Below the pieces are notes generated by a model. That model saw nothing but the letters and a program-made list of their open reading frames with translations, did no database searches and was not told the origin of the DNA. The translations under genes and the position numbers were made by a program. This document shows, in pieces, positions 25,936 through 33,231 of a stretch of 42,095 nucleotides of DNA; position 1 is the first letter of the stretch; the number at the start of each line of letters is the position of its first letter. Source of the DNA: an uncultured Oscillochloris sp. (GTDB lineage: Bacteria; Chloroflexota; Chloroflexia; Chloroflexales; Chloroflexaceae); NCBI GenBank assembly GCA_903887465.1, contig CAISPW010000137.1, positions 1-42,095 of the forward strand, read 5' to 3'.

Positions 25936-27773
25936 TGGGGTTTCTCCATATGCACGAGATTTCTGGCACCAACGAACATACGGGCAACGATCAGTTCGTC
26001 GGCCAGAGCGCGCAAAGCCACAATTGCATCGCCGCCCTGGATACGTTGCGCTTCGTTGGGCTGCTCGCTCGGCTTGCTGCCGCTTGCTGCTGCAATCGCA
26101 GCGTCGCCTTGGATACGTTGCGCCAGCAGATCGCGCACGATCTGTGTGATCTGCTGGGTACCGCCCGCTGTGCGTTTGCGCTTCAGGATGCGACCAGCCT
26201 CCGCAGCGATCATCTCGGGAAAGGCCGGACTTCGCTGCGCTACGGGCATATTCAGCCGCTCGGCCAGATCACGTAGTTCGTAGGCCGCGCCGTCGGGGAT
26301 GGCGTCATCGTGGTGCAGCTTGATAAACTTCTCCATCCGTTGATCAAACGTCCCCCACTGCCCGCACACCGTCGCCACGCCGCCGCTGCGCTTGCTGACA
26401 ATCACCGCCAGGGCGTTCTTGCCAGCAACCTTTTTCGCTGCCTTCTCGGCATCGCGGGACAGGTCAAGCGCATCGCTCAGCGGAGTCAGGTGATGGATGA
26501 CGGCCAGGCCGACGGAGAGTGTCGGATGGCGATCTTTCTCATCGGCAAAGCCTTTCATCAGATCTCTGAATAGATCAGCCAGATCTTTGGCGCACTGGAG
26601 CGCGGTATGTAGCGGCAGCAGGGCCAGCACATCGTCGCCGCCGGTGTAGATCGGCGCGCCCTGGCGGTCTTGCACGATTTTCGCTGCATCTGTTGCGAAG
26701 CTGACGAGCTGTTGCGAGATCTCCTGGTGCCGCTCATGCCCCTTCGCAGACTCGTGATCAATCACCGCGCCCATGCCATCCCCGTCGGCGTGCAGGATGG
26801 CGTAATACGGGCTGGGACGACCGCCGCAGTCACGCAAGAACCTGCGCAAGTGGTCTTTGGCCCGACTGAGGCTGGTCACATCCGTAACCTCGGCGTCTAA
26901 CCGTTCCTCAAACAGCATCGCGCCATCGCAGTTGCCGATCAGTGGCTGGCGTGAGTCACCGAGATATTCGATTTCAACCTGCTGATTCTTCAACTCAGCA
27001 AGATAGTCGCGCCACACCTGTTGCAGCCCCTTATCATCGTCCTTCGCTCGTAGCCCAGCCAGAAACGGCAGCGCGGCGATGTGCGAGGTACTAAGGAAGC
27101 GATCCTGGCCTTTGACCTGCCCGTGGCGCTTGAGCAGATCGACCGCAGAGAGCCGTTCGGCAGGGCCAGCACCGTAGCGCAGGCGCAGCACCTCGGCCTT
27201 GCGCTGGTGATCGTCCTTGTGCTCGTTCTGGCGTGGGTAAAGCGTCTCCGGGATCACACTCTCCATCTGTCCCGTAATCGAAGACTTAGGCTGATTGCTG
27301 CCCCAGGTCACTTCACCAAAGGTGTGGGTAGTCTTGCGCGCGGCGAGCAGCGCCTCAAGCCGACGGCGGGCCTTGGCGTAGTCATCGTCCAGCGGCACGG
27401 CGGCCCAGACACACTCGACCAGCGCATTGATTTGGGCCAGCGCAAAGCTATCGTTCTTCAGTTCACCTCTAACCTGATCGTGCGCCTTTTGCCAGATCGC
27501 GTGCAGCCTCCCGGCCACTGCGTTCTTCACCGCCATACCCACAACCTGCGGATCTTGGGAGATCTTGGCGACGATCTTATTGGCGACATTATCAGCCCGA
27601 ACCGTCGCCGGAAAGATCAGGCTGCCGCCCTTTTCCTCAACCGCCTGCGCCGCCGATCTACTTAGTTCACTCAACAACCACGAGCCAAACCAGAGATCGC
27701 GGGTGCGGCGGGCACTGGCGATGAACGATTGCACCGGGCCAATGCTGGCCTGAAAAAGATAGAACTCTGCCAT
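25932..27773 (-). CDS. cmr2: Type III-B large subunit Cmr2/Cas10 with cyclase motif, no HD motif
   Basis: The 613-residue Cas10 starts with the typical Cmr2 segment FQASIGPVQSFIASARRTRD. The palm domain keeps ADGDGMG (329-335) and YTGGDDVLAL, with GGDD at 378-381, so synthesis of cyclic oligoadenylates from ATP on target-RNA binding is expected. I see no HD nuclease motif at the N-terminus, so the DNase activity of other Cas10 proteins is probably absent. The region that carries a zinc ribbon in some Cmr2 proteins reads KSSITGQMESV and has no cysteine pair. Near the C-terminus the segment AQRIQG occurs twice, 24 residues apart, from an in-frame duplication. GGAG lies upstream of the ATG at 27773. 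The gene heads the operon cmr2-3-1-4-5-6. Confidence 0.95.
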   Translation of the reverse strand: MAEFYLFQASIGPVQSFIASARRTRDLWFGSWLLSELSRSAAQAVEEKGGSLIFPATVRADNVANKIVAKISQDPQVVGMAVKNAVAGRLHAIWQKAHDQVRGELKNDSFALAQINALVECVWAAVPLDDDYAKARRRLEALLAARKTTHTFGEVTWGSNQPKSSITGQMESVIPETLYPRQNEHKDDHQRKAEVLRLRYGAGPAERLSAVDLLKRHGQVKGQDRFLSTSHIAALPFLAGLRAKDDDKGLQQVWRDYLAELKNQQVEIEYLGDSRQPLIGNCDGAMLFEERLDAEVTDVTSLSRAKDHLRRFLRDCGGRPSPYYAILHADGDGMGAVIDHESAKGHERHQEISQQLVSFATDAAKIVQDRQGAPIYTGGDDVLALLPLHTALQCAKDLADLFRDLMKGFADEKDRHPTLSVGLAVIHHLTPLSDALDLSRDAEKAAKKVAGKNALAVIVSKRSGGVATVCGQWGTFDQRMEKFIKLHHDDAIPDGAAYELRDLAERLNMPVAQRSPAFPEMIAAEAGRILKRKRTAGGTQQITQIVRDLLAQRIQGDAAIAAASGSKPSEQPNEAQRIQGGDAIVALRALADELIVARMFVGARNLVHMEKPQ

Positions 27774-27803
27774 AGACTTCGCTCCTGCGTTATGGTTTTG
27801 TTC

Positions 27804-27809
27804 ACTATA
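27804..27809 (-). promoter_or_regulatory. Predicted -10 box for the Cmr operon
   Basis: Read on the minus strand this is TATAGT, about 30 bases before the cmr2 start and just after the hairpin at 27832-27869. The -35 region is poor, which would fit a promoter that needs an activator, for example the neighbouring LuxR-type regulator. This is a weak prediction. Confidence 0.3.
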
Positions 27810-27831
27810 GCAGCGCGAGAGCGGCAATAAA

Positions 27832-27869
27832 TCAGAGAGCCCTCGGAATTTTTTCCGAGGACTCTCTGA
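27832..27869 (-). terminator. Strong hairpin between the CARF-LuxR gene and the Cmr operon
   Basis: Fifteen-base arms (27832-27846 and 27855-27869) pair with one mismatch around an A/T-rich eight-base loop. On the minus strand the stem follows the stop of the CARF-LuxR gene by 21 bases and is followed by GATTTATT. It should limit read-through from the regulator gene into cmr2, making the Cmr operon a separate or attenuated transcription unit. Confidence 0.6.
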
Positions 27870-27890
27870 TGCCATTCGGGACGACGCTCG

Positions 27891-28724
27891 CTACACTTTA
27901 AGAAATTGCGCGAACTTCTCACGGAGCCAGCTATAGTGGCGCGGCTCCGTATCGGGCAGTTCCCAGGCCATACGACAGTGCTGGTAGATCTTGCTCTTAT
28001 GTGTGTCTACGGTTTTGATGGTGATACACAGGCGCTGGGCCACGGTTTCGAGATCCAGTCCACTGGCAAAGGCGTGCAGCACCTCATGCTCGCGTTTGCT
28101 CAGCAGCGCACAGACCTGCTGGCAGCGCAGGTTCTCTGGATCATGCGACGGCTCGCCATTACGACTGGCCAGCCAGCCCAGAGGTTGAAAGGGCACCGGC
28201 AACAGCCGCGCTTCTGCACCCTCGGCAATATGCATCACCATGCCATCGCGTGTGTGGCTACGCACCGCATCGGACGAGTAGAGATGCCAGACCCGGTCGG
28301 CGCAGGAAAAGTGCTGCTGAGCCACCAGCATGCCCAGATAGCCCAGCAACCGGCGACCACCGCTGAGGCACAGATGGATACAGTAGCCGTGCAGCTTTAG
28401 GTCACGAAAGAGGGTGTCGAATGTATCACGGGCGGCATCCAGCATCTCCGGGGTATCGAGATCGGCAACCGGCCTACTCCACTGGCGCACAATCACCGGA
28501 CGATAGCGCACGTTGGCATAGCGCGGCGTGGCAAGTTCTTGCTCCAGGCAACGATGCGCCGCCTGGTAGCGTGGGTTGTCCAGTTCCAGATGTACCACCA
28601 CCAGCGTATCAAGCGGCACCCCGCGCGCCAGCAGGAAGTCGAGGGTCAGCGTGATGATCTGGGGTTGTCCGCCGAGCGTAGCGACAGCGATGTGCGGGGG
28701 TTCCGGCAGTGTGGGAAGCGACAT
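27891..28724 (-). CDS. NE0113-type CARF-like protein fused to a LuxR-type HTH
   Basis: Residues 9-185 of this 277-residue protein resemble the CRISPR-associated NE0113 family (CARF-type Rossmann fold). The first strand and ligand loop read IAVATLGGQPQIITLTLDFL (12-31), and the second loop reads LSGGRRLLGYL (120-130), followed by ADRVWHLYSS. Residues 207-253 form a LuxR-type helix-turn-helix: LLSKREHEVLHAF, then LETVAQRLCITIKTVDTHKS. A cyclic-oligoadenylate-responsive transcription factor is the natural reading. CARF proteins with winged HTH domains (Csa3) are known, while a LuxR-type partner is unusual to my knowledge. The ATG at 28724 has AGGAG upstream; a longer frame to 28898 overlaps the divergent gene and is unlikely. 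It lies upstream of the Cmr operon on the same strand but is separated from it by a hairpin. Confidence 0.85.
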   Translation of the reverse strand: MSLPTLPEPPHIAVATLGGQPQIITLTLDFLLARGVPLDTLVVVHLELDNPRYQAAHRCLEQELATPRYANVRYRPVIVRQWSRPVADLDTPEMLDAARDTFDTLFRDLKLHGYCIHLCLSGGRRLLGYLGMLVAQQHFSCADRVWHLYSSDAVRSHTRDGMVMHIAEGAEARLLPVPFQPLGWLASRNGEPSHDPENLRCQQVCALLSKREHEVLHAFASGLDLETVAQRLCITIKTVDTHKSKIYQHCRMAWELPDTEPRHYSWLREKFAQFLKV

Positions 28725-28790
28725 TGCGCTAGTGCTCCTGAAAAGCAGCGTATAGACCAGCCAGATCTTCTGCTCACAAGGATACACGAA
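28725..28790. promoter_or_regulatory. Divergent promoter region between the CARF-LuxR and ATPase-Csx3 genes
   Basis: The 66-base gap contains GTATAGAC, which offers a TATAGA-type -10 box rightward and TCTATAC leftward at the same place. Leftward, TTGTGA lies 17 bases before TCTATA. The ribosome-binding sites of both genes (AGGAG and AAGGA) also lie here. A regulator bound at this site would control both genes, so this is the first place to look for a CARF-LuxR operator. Confidence 0.4.
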
Positions 28791-29936
28791 ATGACGATGA
28801 TTTTTCCGGCGATTTTCATCGGTGGCCCGCCTCATTCGGGCAAGAGTACACTCTTCTACCGACTGAGCCAGGCGCTGCGCCAGATGAAGGTTGAACACTA
28901 CGGGCTACGGGCCAGCCCCGACGGCGAGGGTGACTGGGCGTACGAGACGGGCGAGTCGCTTGTGCGCGAGTTGCGTATGCGCTCAAAAGAAGATTGGACC
29001 GCTCAGTTTGCCGCGCAGATGAGCCGAGACATTGATCGGCGCCACTTGCCACTGCTCGTTGATGCGGGCGGACGTATCTCACCGGAGACGGCACAAATTG
29101 CGGCGGCTTGCACCCACGGACTATTGATCGCATCGCATGCTGGCGACCTCGCATCCTGGCGTACCCTGCTCGCCCGGCTCGGTCGGCCACTGCTGGCCGA
29201 ACTGCGCTCCGATCTTGCGGGGGAGCAGCACGTCACTATTGATGCCGGCGTGCTGCACGGCACACTCAACGGCCTGCGCCAGGGTGCCTCGTCCGACGGC
29301 CCGTGCTTTGCGGCCCTGTTGAGCCAGATCCAACAACTCTTCAGCTACCCGCCCGGCCAACTCTTTCAGATCCACTGCTCACTCACCTCCGTTGAACTGA
29401 TCATCGATCTGACCCAGCCGATACCGCCGCTGCCTGCTCACGTTGGTGCGCAGCGCTGGGTACCGGCAGAGCTACCGACTCTGCTTGATAGTCTGCCATC
29501 TGAGCTACCGATGGCGATCTACGGGCGCGGCCCGCTCTGGCTCTCCAGCGCACTCGCAGCCTTCACCCATCCCGACCCGCAGATCTTCAACCCGCGCCAC
29601 GGCTGGGCGTTCCCGCCAACTATTCAGTTCAGCGACAGACCTGATCTAACCCGGCTGGACTGGACATGTACCGTACAGCCGGATCACACCCGCGTGCGGC
29701 TGTGCATCCCGCAGGGCTACCTCGATCTCACAACAAGTCAGAACCTCCCCGCGCCGCTTGTCGCCCGTGACCGGGGCGTGATCCTCGACGGCAAGCTGCC
29801 GGGTTGGCTGCTGGCCGGACTGGCCCGCGCCTACCGCGATGTCGCGTGGCTCGCCGTCTACCAGCCGCAGCTCGGCGACATTGTGATCGCGTCGCGCCGC
29901 GCCGATGTGCGCGTTGGGGATGTACGACCAGCGTAG
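28791..29936 (+). CDS. P-loop ATPase fused to two Csx3-like domains
   Basis: The 381-residue protein starts with a P-loop domain: Walker A GGPPHSGKST (11-20) and a possible Walker B at LPLLVDAGG (86-94). Two Csx3-like domains follow. The first (about 190-275) contains MAIYGRGPLWLSSALAAFTH (241-260), close to the Csx3 hallmark SGRGPIWL. The second (about 285-378) contains GVILDGKLPGWLLAGLARAY and LAVYQPQLGDIVIAS, matching the Csx3 YDPRLG region. Csx3 is a known ring nuclease for cyclic tetra-adenylate, and AAA-Csx3 fusions are known near type III systems. In both copies the YDPRLG Asp is replaced (FNPRHG and YQPQLG), and the second copy has lost its histidines, so catalysis may be impaired. 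AAGGA precedes the ATG at 28791. The gene is divergent from the CARF-LuxR gene. Confidence 0.8.
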   Translation: MTMIFPAIFIGGPPHSGKSTLFYRLSQALRQMKVEHYGLRASPDGEGDWAYETGESLVRELRMRSKEDWTAQFAAQMSRDIDRRHLPLLVDAGGRISPETAQIAAACTHGLLIASHAGDLASWRTLLARLGRPLLAELRSDLAGEQHVTIDAGVLHGTLNGLRQGASSDGPCFAALLSQIQQLFSYPPGQLFQIHCSLTSVELIIDLTQPIPPLPAHVGAQRWVPAELPTLLDSLPSELPMAIYGRGPLWLSSALAAFTHPDPQIFNPRHGWAFPPTIQFSDRPDLTRLDWTCTVQPDHTRVRLCIPQGYLDLTTSQNLPAPLVARDRGVILDGKLPGWLLAGLARAYRDVAWLAVYQPQLGDIVIASRRADVRVGDVRPA

Positions 29937-30035
29937 CCTAGGGATAGGGGTACAAATGGATACACGTGAATCGTAGCAGACTGAATCTATGTTGCAGGGA
30001 GAGATTAGGGCAGAGGTGTGAGGAGGCTAGCGAAA

Positions 30036-30081
30036 GGAGTCGTGCCTTTAGGCGGCCTTATCCGGCTAAAGCCTTGACTCC
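30036..30081. repeat. Imperfect hairpin, possible insertion-element remnant
   Basis: Twenty-base arms (30036-30055 and 30062-30081) begin and end with GGAGTC/GACTCC and contain GCCTTTAGGC and GGCTAAAGCC. The element lies in the 168-base gap between the ATPase-Csx3 and antitoxin-like genes, in a stretch with no supportable gene. Such hairpins can mark ends of IS200/IS605-type elements, but no transposase gene is attached, so I only note the possibility. Confidence 0.35.
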
Positions 30082-30104
30082 ACGCAACAACCCCAAGAGG
30101 ATTG

Positions 30105-30338
30105 CTATAGTGCAGAATCCAGGCCATCTAGCTCAGTCGGGGCAAACTCAGCATCAATTGCGACAATCTCTCGTCGGACATCCGGGTCGTGCGCCATCAA
30201 ATCCAGATCTTCATCGCTGGCAAGGGGCTGCACAGCACGCTGCCGGACAAGCCGGATCAGCCGCTCCATCAGGTCAATCTGGTCGGAAAGCGAGAGTTGC
30301 TCAATAGCGGACTCGATTTGTGCGAGGGTCTGTGTCAT
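30105..30338 (-). CDS. Antitoxin-like small protein without adjacent toxin
   Basis: The 77-residue acidic protein has an N-terminal amphipathic helix region (SDQIDLMERLIRLVRQ) and a C-terminal half DVRREIVAIDAEFAPTELDG. It looks like the short antitoxin-type proteins that often precede MazF- or PIN-type toxins. A clear AAGGAG lies before the ATG at 30338. No toxin frame is visible on either side: downstream (leftward) there are only 168 bases before the ATPase-Csx3 gene. It may be a solitary remnant or act on a toxin elsewhere. The gene lies between the CRISPR ancillary pair and cas3, on the opposite strand to both neighbours. The functional assignment is tentative; that it is a gene is well supported. 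Confidence 0.6.
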   Translation of the reverse strand: MTQTLAQIESAIEQLSLSDQIDLMERLIRLVRQRAVQPLASDEDLDLMAHDPDVRREIVAIDAEFAPTELDGLDSAL

Positions 30339-30562
30339 ATACGCTCCTTAGCAGCGTGAGGGTTGAAGGGCGAAATATCCTCGGGCGGATCGAATGCCCT
30401 TTGGTGAGCTTGGCAACTTACGAGAACCAGTTGTAAGTTTCAGTACGCTCTTCCAGATACTCTGGGCGCGTCGTGCCGCCATCATACCATTTGGATTGGA
30501 TTGCACGCAAGCAGCGTGGAAAATTTCGACGCTATAATCTTTACAAATACCAGTGTAAGGGA

Positions 30563-30592
30563 TTGAAAAATTTTCCAAACCCCTGCTATGCT
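30563..30592 (+). promoter_or_regulatory. Predicted promoter for the type I cas operon
   Basis: TTGAAA and TATGCT are separated by 18 bases, about 70 bases before the cas3 start at 30664. The 325-base gap from 30339 to 30663 otherwise holds an AT-rich stretch with a small TTACA/TGTAA inverted repeat (30541-30558) that might be an operator. I see no gene in it. Confidence 0.4.
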
Positions 30593-30663
30593 TGTCACAA
30601 GTTAGTAGCAAAAGGTAGTGGCATTCGCCAAACGTCATGGCCTACAGATGCGTGAGGAGTTAC

Positions 30664-33216
30664 ATGCCAGATAATTTGCGCAGCGCCTTCCAGCACATGT
30701 TCAGCATCGAACAGCCGCACGACTTCCAGATTGAAGTTGCCGATCTCCTGCTGAATCAGCGCAAGAGCGTCATCCTTCAGGCTCCGACGGGTAGTGGGAA
30801 GACTCGCGCTGCACTCTTTCCTCTGCTTCATGGCTGGCGAAACGATGATGCAGCGTTCTTTCCTCGACAATGCATTTATGCCACACCTATGCGCGTGCTG
30901 GCCAATCAGTTTGAGGCGGAATATAGAGATACAGTTGCAACATTCTCAACACGTTTTGGCTTGCTCAAGAAGGTTGCCATCCAAACCGGCGCACGTCCTG
31001 ATGATCGCCAACTCCAGGCGGATCTGATCTTCACCACCCTTGATCAGGCACTCAGTAGCTTCCTGACGATCCCGTATAGCCTTGGTAATCGCCAGGCCAA
31101 TTTGAATGCCGGGACGTTGATCGGTAGCTATCTGGTCTTTGATGAATTCCACTTGTTTCCGGTCGATGAGTCGGGCAATGGCGCACTCTCCACGACTCTC
31201 CAGATCCTCCAGATGCTGCGCGGTGTCTCCCCGTTCGTGCTGATGACGGCGACCTTCTCTCGCACGATGATGACCCGCCTCGCAGCCTTACTTGATGCTG
31301 TGCCGGTCACACTTACGGCAGATGAGATTGTGGCGCTGCCGTCTCAACAGGACAAGCGTCGGAGTTATCGCTTCTGTCCAGAATTACTCAATGCCCACGT
31401 AGTGATTGATGATCTGCTCACCCATCGCCGCCGTCGGGTGATCGCGATCTGCAACACGGTGGATCGGGCACAGTCGCTGGCCAGTACGCTCCAGAGTGAT
31501 CTGCGTATGAAAGGGGTGGCGGTTGAGTTACTGCACAGCCGTTTCTACACCTCTGATCGTGATGTGAAGGAAGATCGCATCCGCCAGGAGTTTGGCGAGG
31601 GCCGCGCAGCTAATGCCGACACGCCGATGATACTTGTTGCCACCCAGGTGGTCGAGGTAGGTCTGAATATTACCTGCGATGTTTTGCACACCGAACTGGC
31701 CCCGGCGGCGGCAATCATTCAGCGGGCTGGACGCTGTGCCCGCTTTGCCCGTGAGTCGGGTGAGGTGCGGATTTACGAGTTGCCATTGAATGACAAGGGT
31801 GAACTTGACTATGCGCCCTATTTCGATGAGGAGCAGCGCCCGATCTGCGAACGCACCCGCTCGGCACTGTTGGCCCAACTTCCGCCTGAGGGTCGGGTGC
31901 TGAGCTACCACGATGAACTGGCGATTGTTGACGCTGCGCATAGCGCCTACGATGAGCAACTGCTAACGACCCTCCAGCAGCGCCGCCATGCGCTTGACGA
32001 GATGATTGAGCAGGCGTTGCGCACCCAACAACGAAACTTGGCATCCAAGCTGATCCGTGATGTTGATACGCGCACCGTGATTATTCACCCTAACCCGACC
32101 GATGTTAGCCTGCCGAATCCTTATTGTTACGACGGGATCGGTTTGCGTCCCGGCCAACTCCTGCGCTGGTACGATGCGGTACGGGAGTATGCATGGGATC
32201 AGGGACTCGACTGGATTGCTAAAATCGCGCATATCGAGGAAGCAACCGATGGTGCAGAGGGCGCGGAGCAGCGGCGAAAGATCACAACGCAGTGGCTGGC
32301 GCTGCCGCCAACGACGAACGATGCGGATATTCGCGCCCACAAGTCGGATTTGTGGAGCGCTGGTTATATCGTTGTCCTTAACCCAGCCCTGGTACAGTAC
32401 AGCTCTGAACTGGGCATGCTACTGCTGCCGGGCAACGTGCCGACATCTGAGTCGCCAAAGACCGCGACCAAAGGAGGGCGTGGGGACTATGGCCCGATTC
32501 AGCATGAGAGCTACGCCGAGCATATTGCTGGCCTCTACAAGTTCTACCTGCATCACCAGCGTGATCGTACGGCGGCAGCACGACGACGCCTAGAGCTACG
32601 ATTTGGACTAAGTGATGGCGCGCTCGACCGGGCCATCCGCCTAATGTTTGCTGTTCACGATCTGGGCAAGCTCGATGTTGAGTGGCAGCGCTGGGCGCAC
32701 AGATGGCAGTTGCGAGTGGCCGAGTTGCGGCAACAGCCGGAGATCGCGTTCAAGCCTACGTATATGGCCGCCCACACCGATTTTGACTCGCAGGATGCGC
32801 GTGAGCGCAAGGCGCAAAGGAAGATTCTCCCGCCGCGCCCGCACCACGCCACCGAGAGCGCCCGCGCTGGTCGTGACATGGTCGCTGCCGTGTCCGAGGG
32901 CAACGACTCGCTGCATACGGCGATTATGAGTGCGATCATCTGCCACCACAGCGCACATCTGCGTACCGACCACGGGAAGTTTACTCCCGCCGAGGGAGCG
33001 AAGTCGGCCTTCTACGAAGCCTTGCGCGCCGTTGAACTCTTCGAGGATCAGGCACTGCGCGCCTCGGGGGCGAGGGTCGCCTGGGCGGGATTTAAGCAGG
33101 AGGAAGGACTAAGCGAAGATGTGATCAGGGTAGATCGTAATGCCGACGTGCTGCTCTACCTGTTCCTCGTACGTATCCTGCGCCTAGCGGATCAGGGATC
33201 GCAGGAAAGCCATTGA
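30664..33216 (+). CDS. cas3: Cas3 helicase with C-terminal HD nuclease domain
   Basis: The 850-residue protein begins with a superfamily 2 helicase: APTGSGKT (40-47), DEFH (160-163), LMTATFS, then QVVEVGLN and QRAGRCAR in the second RecA-like domain. The last third is an HD domain with HESYAEH, the HD pair H665/D666 in FAVHDLGKL, HHATE and CHHSAHL. In type I interference this enzyme is recruited by Cascade to unwind and degrade target DNA. The helicase-HD order is the reverse of the usual Cas3, where HD is N-terminal. A C-terminal HD has been described for type I-U/I-G systems, but the other subunits here do not match that subtype. The ATG at 30664 has GAGGAG five bases upstream and is preferred over 30637. 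It is the first gene of the rightward operon. Confidence 0.93.
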   Translation: MPDNLRSAFQHMFSIEQPHDFQIEVADLLLNQRKSVILQAPTGSGKTRAALFPLLHGWRNDDAAFFPRQCIYATPMRVLANQFEAEYRDTVATFSTRFGLLKKVAIQTGARPDDRQLQADLIFTTLDQALSSFLTIPYSLGNRQANLNAGTLIGSYLVFDEFHLFPVDESGNGALSTTLQILQMLRGVSPFVLMTATFSRTMMTRLAALLDAVPVTLTADEIVALPSQQDKRRSYRFCPELLNAHVVIDDLLTHRRRRVIAICNTVDRAQSLASTLQSDLRMKGVAVELLHSRFYTSDRDVKEDRIRQEFGEGRAANADTPMILVATQVVEVGLNITCDVLHTELAPAAAIIQRAGRCARFARESGEVRIYELPLNDKGELDYAPYFDEEQRPICERTRSALLAQLPPEGRVLSYHDELAIVDAAHSAYDEQLLTTLQQRRHALDEMIEQALRTQQRNLASKLIRDVDTRTVIIHPNPTDVSLPNPYCYDGIGLRPGQLLRWYDAVREYAWDQGLDWIAKIAHIEEATDGAEGAEQRRKITTQWLALPPTTNDADIRAHKSDLWSAGYIVVLNPALVQYSSELGMLLLPGNVPTSESPKTATKGGRGDYGPIQHESYAEHIAGLYKFYLHHQRDRTAAARRRLELRFGLSDGALDRAIRLMFAVHDLGKLDVEWQRWAHRWQLRVAELRQQPEIAFKPTYMAAHTDFDSQDARERKAQRKILPPRPHHATESARAGRDMVAAVSEGNDSLHTAIMSAIICHHSAHLRTDHGKFTPAEGAKSAFYEALRAVELFEDQALRASGARVAWAGFKQEEGLSEDVIRVDRNADVLLYLFLVRILRLADQGSQESH

Positions 33217-33231
33217 GAAGGGAGATATTGA

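Noticed and set aside
27565-27773. HD nuclease motif at the N-terminus of Cmr2
   Set aside because: No His-Asp pair in a suitable context is present. The N-terminus instead shows the usual Cmr2 FQASIGPVQSF segment.
28539-28790. Longer start for the ATPase-Csx3 gene
   Set aside because: The upstream part is antisense to the CARF-LuxR gene, and the Walker A motif begins directly after the ATG at 28791.
28725-28898. Longer start for the CARF-LuxR gene
   Set aside because: The extension overlaps the divergent ATPase-Csx3 gene and its promoter region. The ATG at 28724 has a suitable ribosome-binding site and the CARF strand begins just after it.
29966-30307. Plus-strand open frame of 113 codons overlapping the antitoxin-like gene
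   Set aside because: It runs antisense through the antitoxin-like gene, which has a strong ribosome-binding site, and its own start has none. The part around 30036-30081 is a hairpin.
30555-30575. Possible relic CRISPR repeat end (GATTGAAA) upstream of cas3
   Set aside because: Only eight bases resemble a repeat end, there is no second copy, and it does not match the 36-base repeat of the array. It reads better as a -35 box.
30348-30638. Minus-strand open frame of 96 codons before cas3
   Set aside because: No ribosome-binding site or recognisable motif, and it covers the predicted cas3 promoter.
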